DNA from: Anaerolineaceae bacterium
GTDB lineage: Bacteria; Chloroflexota; Anaerolineae; Promineifilales; Promineifilaceae
Direction: 5' to 3'
Length of the DNA: 57,709 bases
Assembly: GCA_002699125.1 (NCBI GenBank)
Contig: PABI01000164.1
Location: 1-57,709, forward strand
Shown: in pieces, positions 31,731 through 39,536 of the stretch
How positions within the stretch are numbered: the first letter of the stretch is position 1
Layout: the number at the start of each line of letters is the position of its first letter
Translations under genes and position numbers: made by a program
Notes under the pieces: model-generated
Seen by the model: only the letters and a program-made list of their open reading frames with translations
What the model was told of the DNA's origin: nothing
The model's database searches: none

Positions 31731-34526
31731 TTATGGCGTTGTCGCTTCTCGAATGAGGCGTATCCCTTCCAGGGCGGTGCTGTGATAGCTGTTGCGGCTT
31801 TCTAGAATGGCCATATCAACATATAAATCGATCAGCATTTGGAAAAGACGCACCCGTTCTTGCCTGAGGCGCGACGCTTCCCCTTGGGCGGCGTTTGAGT
31901 GACGTTGCAGCAGCTGCAAGCTGCGCTGCAATACATTGACGCGTAAATGAATGCGCGCATCAGCCCGGCTGTTGCTCAGCGCATCCAGTAATTTTTGCGC
32001 ATTAGCTAACGCGCGATTGATGTGGCGCACCAGTTCACGATAGGACAAAAATTCGGCTTGCAGACCTTGCTGCGTCGTTTTTAGCTGGCCAAGCGCCTGA
32101 TCCAGGTTCTGCATTAACTGGTGCATCAGCCGGGTGACTTCGGGCGGAAACGGCAGGTTTTCTAGCGAGGCAAGCAGCCGATTGCCCATGACGATGATCT
32201 CTTCCAGGATTGGCCCGCGAATAACGGCAAGATTGGGATTGTCCACATACGCTTTGGCGTGAATGAGCGCTTCTTCCATGTCGGTGGCGACCCCTTCAGC
32301 GTTACGATCTTGAATGAGGCTGAAATAACGGCCGATTTCCTCGCCGCCATTTTCCGTAAACGGCAGCCGCCGCTCCAGATCTAGCAGTGAATAGGCGCGC
32401 TGTTTGGCCCGAGACAGAATGCTTTCACGCAGTGAGTTCACATGAGGTTCATCTTCAACCAATTTCTGGAAAGCGATCAGATCATTCAGGAATTTTTGTT
32501 CAACCTGCCGCTGTAACGTTTGCACCAGCGCTACGTCATGGATGAGATCTGGTGAAGGTTCCAGAGCCGGTTCGCCCTGGTCCAGATACCAGTAGCCTAC
32601 TGGATTTGCCTCTTCTTCCTGGGCCGGTTGGTTTAGCGGCGGGCGCGATTTCTCCGGGGCGGTGGGCAGGCGGAAGCGCCACGGACCGGGATTCCGTTCC
32701 GAGAGCCAATCACAGAATGCCTGGGCGTCAGACGGCCGTACCCCCGCTACCGGTTTCTCGCCCATTCCCCGAGTAAACTGCGTGTCGGTCCAATGATCCG
32801 GCTGGCGATAGCTGCCCTGGGCGCGCATTTCGTCCAGGAAGAGCTGGTACTCAGCCTGGGTCACCAGGGTACGGTCAGCATAGGTCGTCTCATCCAGCCG
32901 CACCAGCCGGCGCACGCGCAGATGCAGCATAACCTCGGCCCCAATGCGGCGCACCTCTGGATTTTCATCTTCAATGCTGCGCATCAGCTCTTTGGGAATC
33001 TTGCGGAAATCGTCTTCTACTTCCAGCGCTTCATCCAGGCATTCTACGGCCAGGGTGAGGGCCGGTATGGAGGTGGGCTCGCGCATAACACAGGCCCGAA
33101 TTATGTTGCTGGCGTTGGTTTGCGCCACGTAGAGGCGAATCGTTTCGTGCCACCAGGCATCTTCTACCTGTTCCAGCAACACTTTTTCCAGCCGCTGTTC
33201 TTTGATGTAAACGGCCGTTAAATATTCCTGAAACGTCAGATGGGCAAAACTGTAGACACCTGGGGTGTGTTCCACCAACAGTCCGCTGGAATTGGCGATC
33301 ATTTCCAAAAATTGAGTGCTGGCCGTGTGGGGATGGATGCGCTTGAGGGCCGGATCAATAATGTCGGCGGCATCGACGCGGGCGATGTTGCGCAGGTTGC
33401 GGCGCATCATTTCATAGGCCAATGTTTGCAGCACGCGCTTCTTTTGCGCCGGCGTAAGTTCAAACTGGATGCCCCGGGCTTGCTGGCGCTTGCCCAAAAA
33501 GACATCACAAATTTCGTGGTACAGTGCCACCCGCTGGTCTGGCAGGCTGTTGCGATAATGGTGAATAGTGGCGATCATGGTGAGCAGCAGCGGATTAACG
33601 CCCATTTCCAGCAGTGCCGGGGCCTGGTGCAGGCGCTCTAGTAGATCGGCGGCATGCTGCTGGGCATCCCGCTTTACGCCCTCGTCATGCCGCCCCTGTT
33701 TTTGCTGTTCGGTGGCCAGATACCAATTTTGAATGAATTGGCGCACCTGCTCAATGGTGAACGGCTTTACTTCCAGCAGCAGCGTTCTGGGCAGGGGATT
33801 GCTTTCATAGCCAAACGGCCGTGAAGTGATGATGAACTGGTTGTTGGCATGCTGCTTAATCTGGCGCTGCACCCAGGCCGCCACCCGTTGACGCAGCTCT
33901 AAATTGGCCACCTCGTCTAGCCCGTCTAGCATGATCAGGCAACGGCCGTTAGCCAGGTCTGCCGCGATCCAATCCAGGGAGGCCGTGACTTTACGGCGCG
34001 TCAACACCTTTTTTATGGCCTGCCGCAAGCTAAAGTGCGGATTCTTTTGAATCTCGCCGGAAATGTCGCGCAGGTACAAAAAGATGGGCACCTTGCCCAG
34101 CCGGGGGGCGTCTTGCGTCGGCTCGGCCAGCGTGAGCGTGAGATGTTTGAGCAAGGTTGTTTTGCCCGTGCCGGGTGCGCCAAGAACCACCAGATTTTGC
34201 AGAAGATTGGCTGGCTGGGGCAGTAAAAAGCGCCAGATGGAGTGGCGCTCTTCGCGCGCGCTTTTTTGCAGGCTGGGAATGGGATTGGCCGACGCTTTGT
34301 CCAGGGAGGGGCTCAGGCCGACATCGACAAAAACATGCTCCAAATCAAGTGTGGATTCGCCCGGCGCGGCAATTCCCTTCACGTCAAAATGGCGATGCTG
34401 ATAAACAAGATCCTTTAAGTAATTGGCACGATCCGGATTTTCTTGTTTTTCTTCGGGTCTCCCAAATAAGTTACGAAGTACTTGAATAGGAGACCAGCTA
34501 TTGGACGGTCGTTTGTTCTGGGCCAT
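31731..34526 (-). CDS. NACHT-type STAND NTPase with a shortened FGE-like region and helical tail
   Basis: A protein of about 931 residues. After an N-terminal lead (YLKDLVYQHRHFDVKGI) comes a NACHT NTPase: Walker A GAPGTGKTT (about 116-124), Walker B CLIMLDGLDEV and a sensor-like FIITSRPFGYES. A typical helical/winged region ends in SFAHLTFQEYLTAVYI. Next is a fragment resembling formylglycine-generating-enzyme/sulfatase-modifying domains (TQAEYQLFLDEM, PSDAQAFCDWLSERNPG, RFRLPT) that breaks off early. A long, mostly helical C-terminus follows. Such STAND proteins switch on when they sense a trigger and often act in defence or cell death. I choose ATG 34526 because the conserved part starts there; the ribosome binding site is weak, and an in-frame TTG at 34628 is an alternative. 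Confidence 0.75.
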   Translation of the reverse strand: MAQNKRPSNSWSPIQVLRNLFGRPEEKQENPDRANYLKDLVYQHRHFDVKGIAAPGESTLDLEHVFVDVGLSPSLDKASANPIPSLQKSAREERHSIWRFLLPQPANLLQNLVVLGAPGTGKTTLLKHLTLTLAEPTQDAPRLGKVPIFLYLRDISGEIQKNPHFSLRQAIKKVLTRRKVTASLDWIAADLANGRCLIMLDGLDEVANLELRQRVAAWVQRQIKQHANNQFIITSRPFGYESNPLPRTLLLEVKPFTIEQVRQFIQNWYLATEQQKQGRHDEGVKRDAQQHAADLLERLHQAPALLEMGVNPLLLTMIATIHHYRNSLPDQRVALYHEICDVFLGKRQQARGIQFELTPAQKKRVLQTLAYEMMRRNLRNIARVDAADIIDPALKRIHPHTASTQFLEMIANSSGLLVEHTPGVYSFAHLTFQEYLTAVYIKEQRLEKVLLEQVEDAWWHETIRLYVAQTNASNIIRACVMREPTSIPALTLAVECLDEALEVEDDFRKIPKELMRSIEDENPEVRRIGAEVMLHLRVRRLVRLDETTYADRTLVTQAEYQLFLDEMRAQGSYRQPDHWTDTQFTRGMGEKPVAGVRPSDAQAFCDWLSERNPGPWRFRLPTAPEKSRPPLNQPAQEEEANPVGYWYLDQGEPALEPSPDLIHDVALVQTLQRQVEQKFLNDLIAFQKLVEDEPHVNSLRESILSRAKQRAYSLLDLERRLPFTENGGEEIGRYFSLIQDRNAEGVATDMEEALIHAKAYVDNPNLAVIRGPILEEIIVMGNRLLASLENLPFPPEVTRLMHQLMQNLDQALGQLKTTQQGLQAEFLSYRELVRHINRALANAQKLLDALSNSRADARIHLRVNVLQRSLQLLQRHSNAAQGEASRLRQERVRLFQMLIDLYVDMAILESRNSYHSTALEGIRLIREATTP

Positions 34527-34713
34527 GATGGTACTGCTATCTTTGGCGTCTGCGTGACTGGTGTGCACAGACAGGTATGATTTCTTGGGAACAAAGACCC
34601 CGTTTAGGCAAAGACACGAACGGGGCAATGGGACCCGTTTAATAATTTTGGAACTACCGTTGGAACATTAGCAACTATTATGACATTAAATGGATAAAGC
34701 GCAAACGGTCGAA

Positions 34714-34748
34714 TGAACGGTGAATCGTGAATTTTGAATGGTGAATGG
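34714..34748. repeat. Heptanucleotide tract TGAATGG
   Basis: Five consecutive 7-mers: TGAACGG, TGAATCG, TGAATTT, TGAATGG, TGAATGG. The tract touches the stop codon (34749-34751) of the molybdopterin oxidoreductase gene, which lies on the opposite strand relative to the written units. Confidence 0.65.
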
Positions 34749-36890
34749 TTAACGTTTCACTACATCACATAACAACGATTTATAGACTGGAAAACCGGAG
34801 AGCGGGTCCCGGTTGTAGAAGTCAGTTAGCTCATTAACGTTGCCAATTTGCCAGGCATCTGGCCCCAGTGGTCCGCCGCCGCCCATGTTGACTTCCACTA
34901 CGCCGGGAACAATGTCTTCGGTGATGTAAGCATGAAAAGGCACACGGCCGCGTGGCGAAACGACAAACACGGCGTCCCCTTGAGCAATGCCCCGATTTTG
35001 GGCGTCGTCTGGGTGCATACTAACCAGCGGGTGCGGATGTTTGGCCACCAGCGAGGGGATGTTGTGGTGCTGCGAGCGGAAGCCAGACTGCGTGCGCGCC
35101 CCTGAATTGAAGACCAGCGGGTATTGGGCAGCACAATCAGGATCGCTGACGGGGCCTTCACTTGGCTCGGTGTAGATGGGCAAGGGATCAAATTCGTGTT
35201 GGCGGAACCATTCAGACGCGATCTCCAATTTGCCGGTGGGGGTGTTGAATCCGGGACGGCCGTCTGCTCTTAACAACCCTTTTTCATACTTACGATATTG
35301 CATCTCCGGCACAGGAAAGTGCAATCCTTCAGGGTGCCGGTGCAGGTCGTCAAGCGTGATTGCCATATCTTTAAACGCGTATTTGAGCAGCGCTTCCTCG
35401 GTCTGGGGCCACTGATCGCCATAGCCCAGGCGCCGGGCAAGCTCGGCAAAAATGAGGTAATCGTTGCGTGCTTCGCCGCGTGGCGGAATGACGCGCTGGC
35501 GCAGCTGCACGTGCCCATCGTAAATCATGTAGGATTCAATCTCGAACATGGTTGTCGCCGGTAGAATGAAGTCGGCATAGGCGGAATCGGCTGTGGGAAA
35601 GCGGTTGACGACGACGAGCAAATCGAGCGCTGCCAGGGCGCGCCGCCACAGGGCCGGATTGGGCCAGGAGGTAATCAGCGAGGCGCCACTGACGATGAGC
35701 GCCCGAATGGGATATGGTCTGCCTTCCAAAATGGCCTGGGGCAGCATAACAGCGTGGGCTTCGTTGCGCGCCGCTCGGTATAGAGGATATTCCAGGCTGC
35801 CGATGGGGGAACGGCCGTTTTCCGGCGGTTCCGTCAACAAACGATTTAACTGCGGCCGGTTGGGCATTTTAAACAGCTTGCCGCCAGGCACGTCCAGATG
35901 TCCGGCCAACGCCTGCAAAATCCATACGGCGCGAATGGCCTGCACGCCGCTGTTAGAATATTCCAGCCCGCTGTGCATCAAAATAGCGCAGCCCTCTGCT
36001 TCTGCAATTTGCCGGGCCAGCAAACGGATGCGCTCAGCCGGAACGCCGGTGATTGTTTCTACAGCGGCTGGCGTGAACTGCTGCACATACTCAATCAGTT
36101 GTGGCAGGCCATGCGTCCACTCGTGGGCAAACGTTTGATCATACCAACCTTCGTTGAGCAAAACGTGAAGTGCTCCGAGGGCCAGCGCGCCATCGGTGCC
36201 AGGACGGATGCCAATCCACTCGGCTTGCGTGGCACGGGCGGTTTCACTGCGGCGGTGATCAATGACGATGATACGCGCGCCCCGTTTTTGAGCGTAACGG
36301 ATGTGGCGCAAATTGATGGGCGGCGAGTCGGTGGCCGGGTTTTCGCCCCAGACCAAAATCAGGTCGGCATGGTCAATGTCTTCCTTCAGGTTGCGCGTCG
36401 GTTCGCCAAAGGTGGACAGAGGCGCAATCATGCCATATGCTGCGTAACAAAGTGAGCCAACGCCCATTGAATTGGGTGAGCCAAATGGAAAAAGGACGGC
36501 ATTGGCGGAGGATTCGGCCGTATTGCTGGGGGCAAACGTTTCGTTTAGGGCGTATTCAAAATTGCCGCGCCCGGTGTAGATGGCCACGCTTTCCGGACCA
36601 TGCGTTTCTTTAAGTTTCTGGAGTTTGGCGACAATGCGCTCGTAGGCAGCATCCCAGGTTGTCTGCTCAAATTGATTGGCTCCCCGCGCGCCAATCCGCT
36701 GCTGCGGGTACAGGACGCGGTCTGGCGAGTAGACAACCTCTTTGGCCTGCAAGCCGCGCGGGCAGATGATGCCCAACGGATGCCCTTTGAGCGGGGTTTG
36801 TCGTTCGATTTTGCCGTCGACCAGGTGCACATTTACGCCACACCCCGCCGGACAAACACCGCACATACTGATGATGGTTTCGGTTTTCAC
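34749..36890 (-). CDS. Molybdopterin-dependent oxidoreductase (formate dehydrogenase alpha-like)
   Basis: A 713-residue member of the DMSO-reductase superfamily. A [4Fe-4S] site is formed by Cys10-x2-Cys13-x3-Cys17-x25-Cys43. Molybdopterin-binding segments follow: DLILVWGENPATDSPP, IVIDHRRSETA and, at the end, HPDDAQNRGIAQGDAVFV. The stretch MGVGSLCYAAYG supplies a Cys at the usual molybdenum-ligand region. No Tat signal is seen, so it should be cytoplasmic. I use GTG 36890, preceded by AGGAG at 8 nt; the longer frame upstream encodes a non-family tail and would overlap the preceding gene. It follows an MttB-type gene by 46 nt. No small electron-transfer subunit is encoded nearby. Confidence 0.8.
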   Translation of the reverse strand: MKTETIISMCGVCPAGCGVNVHLVDGKIERQTPLKGHPLGIICPRGLQAKEVVYSPDRVLYPQQRIGARGANQFEQTTWDAAYERIVAKLQKLKETHGPESVAIYTGRGNFEYALNETFAPSNTAESSANAVLFPFGSPNSMGVGSLCYAAYGMIAPLSTFGEPTRNLKEDIDHADLILVWGENPATDSPPINLRHIRYAQKRGARIIVIDHRRSETARATQAEWIGIRPGTDGALALGALHVLLNEGWYDQTFAHEWTHGLPQLIEYVQQFTPAAVETITGVPAERIRLLARQIAEAEGCAILMHSGLEYSNSGVQAIRAVWILQALAGHLDVPGGKLFKMPNRPQLNRLLTEPPENGRSPIGSLEYPLYRAARNEAHAVMLPQAILEGRPYPIRALIVSGASLITSWPNPALWRRALAALDLLVVVNRFPTADSAYADFILPATTMFEIESYMIYDGHVQLRQRVIPPRGEARNDYLIFAELARRLGYGDQWPQTEEALLKYAFKDMAITLDDLHRHPEGLHFPVPEMQYRKYEKGLLRADGRPGFNTPTGKLEIASEWFRQHEFDPLPIYTEPSEGPVSDPDCAAQYPLVFNSGARTQSGFRSQHHNIPSLVAKHPHPLVSMHPDDAQNRGIAQGDAVFVVSPRGRVPFHAYITEDIVPGVVEVNMGGGGPLGPDAWQIGNVNELTDFYNRDPLSGFPVYKSLLCDVVKR

Positions 36891-36936
36891 GACAGTGACT
36901 CCTGTGCTCTCAAGATTTTTAGGCTGTGAATGTAGT

Positions 36937-38415
36937 CTACGATAAGATTTTGTCGATTTCACTGTCGATGGCTGATGGTAGTGGCTCCACCTGATGTTCA
37001 TCCATGATGGCAATGACCTGATCACGCAGACGGCCGTTAATATCCTGCTTGCCATCTTCTTGCCACGACTCCAACCGCTGCCGGTCGAAAAGCTGCGGCT
37101 GCCAATATTCGCGCCAGTGGGCCATGGTATGATCGTGGCTCAAAAATTCGCCGCCCGGCCCCACGGCATGAATCACGTCCAGCGCCAGCGCCTCATCATC
37201 CAGGCGTACGCCGTTTACAAAGCGGCGCGTCATGGTGATCAGTTCGTTGGTTAAGAGTATCATCTCTGGCGACGTGGCCAATCCCGCTTCCAGATAGCCC
37301 ACGTCGTGGTTCAGGTTTGTTTTGGCCAGCAGGGCGGTCATCACCGAAAACTGAGCGTCGGCCGCCGCCTGGCCATCGACCACTTTGCTGTCGCTGTGGC
37401 CGGTGTAGCCCCAAACGGGCAGGTGATAAAAACGCCCCATTTCCGCGGCCATCACCCGCGCCAGCTGGAATTCGGGTGCGCCGTAGACGCTGATCATCGT
37501 TTTCATGTCCAGATGGTGCACGCCATGCCCGTAGAGGAACGGCGCGCCGGCATTTTTCAGCTGATGCATCACCAGGCTGCTTAACAGTTCAGCGTTGCCC
37601 AGAGCTACGGCTCCGGCCAGGGTGATGGGAGCGGTGCCGCCAATCATCGGTGCCGGGGAGTGGGTGATGGGGATGCGATGCTGGGCACAAAAGAGCAGCT
37701 TTTCGGTAGCGGCGGGTGAGTGTTGCAGCGGAGTGGTTGGCTCTGAATAAAGCAAAATGTTGGGGAATTGGGCCAGGCGATCCATGCCTCCGGCCACGGC
37801 GGCAGCCATGGCCGTGATCGCTTCCATGTCGGCCAGCGAATCACAAACAACGACAATGGGTTTGCGGCTGTTGCGCAGCAGGGTGGCGTATTGGTGCCAG
37901 AAGTAACGCTCGTCCGGCACATCGCGCGGCACACCCATCGACATGACAAAGTTGATTTCCGGCAGGGCGTCACACAGCCGGGCGCAGTCGGCGATGTCGG
38001 CCAGTTTAAAGTTGCGCCGTTCGCCGCTGCGGGGGTCCAGGTAGCGAAACGTGTCAGAGCCGGGGCCAAAATAGCAGGAACGGCCGTCTAGCTCAATAGC
38101 CATTTCCTCCGAGCCACGAAAATGCAGGTTAAACGCACCGGGGGCAGCGGCTAAGGCCCATTCCACCAGAGAAGCGGGAAATTTTACCAGATCCTCCTGG
38201 ACAAAAGCGCCTGCCTTTTGCAGCAATTCTTTGGCTTCCGGGCAAAATACCTGGACGCCGGTATTGTGCAAAATGTCGAGCGAAGCGCGATGAATGCGGT
38301 AACAATCTTCACGGCTAAACAGACTCAGGCGGGGCTGGATGCGGGGTAAATCAGACAGGAAGCTTTCAGGGGCAGACTTTGGGGTTTGCCGGCGGGGTCG
38401 ACGACGCGTTTTCAT
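36937..38415 (-). CDS. MttB-family (COG5598) methyltransferase without pyrrolysine
   Basis: A 492-residue TIM-barrel protein of the trimethylamine methyltransferase (MttB) superfamily. Recognisable stretches are YRIHRASLDILHNTGVQV, YFGPGSDTFRYLDPRSGERR, YSEPTTPLQHSPAATEKL and FLYGHGVHHLDMKT. True trimethylamine enzymes carry pyrrolysine from an in-frame amber codon. This gene has none, so it belongs to the non-Pyl group, several members of which demethylate glycine betaine, proline betaine or carnitine to a corrinoid protein. No corrinoid protein gene is nearby. It sits 46 nt upstream of the molybdopterin oxidoreductase gene, so one-carbon oxidation is a possible joint role (inference). ATG 38415 is behind a modest AAGAG. 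The N-terminus is very basic (KTRRRPRRQTP). Confidence 0.82.
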   Translation of the reverse strand: MKTRRRPRRQTPKSAPESFLSDLPRIQPRLSLFSREDCYRIHRASLDILHNTGVQVFCPEAKELLQKAGAFVQEDLVKFPASLVEWALAAAPGAFNLHFRGSEEMAIELDGRSCYFGPGSDTFRYLDPRSGERRNFKLADIADCARLCDALPEINFVMSMGVPRDVPDERYFWHQYATLLRNSRKPIVVVCDSLADMEAITAMAAAVAGGMDRLAQFPNILLYSEPTTPLQHSPAATEKLLFCAQHRIPITHSPAPMIGGTAPITLAGAVALGNAELLSSLVMHQLKNAGAPFLYGHGVHHLDMKTMISVYGAPEFQLARVMAAEMGRFYHLPVWGYTGHSDSKVVDGQAAADAQFSVMTALLAKTNLNHDVGYLEAGLATSPEMILLTNELITMTRRFVNGVRLDDEALALDVIHAVGPGGEFLSHDHTMAHWREYWQPQLFDRQRLESWQEDGKQDINGRLRDQVIAIMDEHQVEPLPSAIDSEIDKILS

Positions 38416-38538
38416 GTGGCACTCTTATTCCTTATCCCCTCCCTACTCTCCTTTGCTCCGGCGTATTATACACGATCCTTGCTTTTGATGAGCGCTCCCC
38501 CTGTGAGAGAAGTCCTGGATGAGCAAAAAAGGAGAAGG

Positions 38539-39438
38539 TTAACGGCCGTCTTCAACCATCATGCCGAGGGCAAAAGCACCCAGCACGCCTGCTTTGTTAC
38601 CCAGCGCTGGGGGTACAATGTAGGTGTCGATGTTGTCCAGAATGGTGGGGGATTGTACGTAGCCGTTGAGCGTTTCCAATGTTTTTTGCCGCACCAGGGG
38701 GAACAGCTGTGGCTGCTGCATCACGCCGCCGCCCAAAATGATGCGCTGCGGTGACAGGGTGCAAATGAGGCTGCGCAGCGCTTGAGCAATGTAATGGGCT
38801 TCCAACTCCCAGGCAGGATGATCTTCCGGTAAATTTTGCCCTTTGCTGTCCCAGCGCTCTTCGATGGCCGGTCCGGCGGCCATGCCTTCAAAGCAGTCGC
38901 CGTGGTAGGGGCATTTGCCCTCATATGGATCTTTTTCCCAATCATGGGGCAGGGTGATGTGGCCCATTTCTGGGTGGATGAGGCCGTGGAGGAGACGCCC
39001 GTTTACCATCGCGCCCCCACCAATCCCTGTACCAATCGTTATGTAAATAAAAGTGTCCAGCCCCCTGGCTGCGCCCCACCGCCCTTCGCTGAGGGCTGCG
39101 CCGTTCACATCTGTGTCGAAGCCAACAGGCACGTTGAAGGTGCGTTGAATGGGACCGGCCAGATCGGCATTGGCCCAGCCGGGTTTGGGCGTGGTGGTGA
39201 TGTGGCCGTAGGCGGAAGAGTCCGGGTGAGGGTCAAGCGGGCCAAACGAGGCGATGCCAATAGCCGCCAGCGGACCACGTTCCTCAATTTGCTCCTGGAA
39301 AAAGTCAATGGCTTTCTGGATAGTTTCGGCCGGTTGCGTAGTGGGGAAGCGCACTTCGGCCTGGATGTCATCGGGGCCGGTGCCAACGGCGCACACAAAC
39401 TTTGTGCCGCCCGCTTCAATGCCGCCATAAAGTGTCAT
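38539..39438 (-). CDS. ROK-family fructokinase
   Basis: A 299-residue sugar kinase, most likely ATP:fructose 6-phosphotransferase. The ATP site GIEAGGTKFVCAVG (about 5-18) is the fructokinase form of the ROK signature. The later IGTGIGGGAMVNG, HPEMGH and CPYHGDCFEGMAAGPAIEERW hold the zinc-binding His/Cys set. ATG 39438 follows AAGGAG by 8 nt. It is the last gene of the sugar cluster and follows amylosucrase by 98 nt, across a perfect inverted repeat. Amylosucrase releases fructose from sucrose and this enzyme would return it to glycolysis. A tail of non-family residues upstream was excluded. Confidence 0.87.
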   Translation of the reverse strand: MTLYGGIEAGGTKFVCAVGTGPDDIQAEVRFPTTQPAETIQKAIDFFQEQIEERGPLAAIGIASFGPLDPHPDSSAYGHITTTPKPGWANADLAGPIQRTFNVPVGFDTDVNGAALSEGRWGAARGLDTFIYITIGTGIGGGAMVNGRLLHGLIHPEMGHITLPHDWEKDPYEGKCPYHGDCFEGMAAGPAIEERWDSKGQNLPEDHPAWELEAHYIAQALRSLICTLSPQRIILGGGVMQQPQLFPLVRQKTLETLNGYVQSPTILDNIDTYIVPPALGNKAGVLGAFALGMMVEDGR

Positions 39439-39473
39439 GGTTGAGTCTCCTTCTTTATTAATCCGAATTCTAA

Positions 39474-39529
39474 AACCTCCCGCAGGTTTCTGACAGGATG
39501 TTGGTTTTGGATGGAACCTGCGGGAGGTT
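39474..39529. repeat. Perfect 15-bp inverted repeat AACCTCCCGCAGGTT
   Basis: AACCTCCCGCAGGTT at 39474-39488 is exactly complementary to 39515-39529, with a 26-nt loop. It lies between the amylosucrase stop and the fructokinase start. Each arm is itself a partial palindrome (AACCT...AGGTT), as in the ACCTGWCAGGT pair at 16823-16915, which suggests related mobile or processed elements. Confidence 0.7.
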
Positions 39530-39536
39530 GAAACGT

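Noticed and set aside
22494..34526. Prophage or integrative element carrying the signalling cluster
   Set aside because: No integrase, phage structural gene, tRNA junction or flanking direct repeats were found, and ACGGCCGT sites are as dense here as elsewhere.
34598..34625. CCCCGTT/AACGGGG hairpin as a terminator upstream of the NACHT gene
   Set aside because: The stem is only 7 bp with a 14-nt loop and no U-run in either direction; it may be a leader hairpin, but the support is weak.
36937..38415. Pyrrolysine-containing trimethylamine methyltransferase
   Set aside because: The gene is full length with no in-frame amber codon, so it is a non-pyrrolysine homologue.
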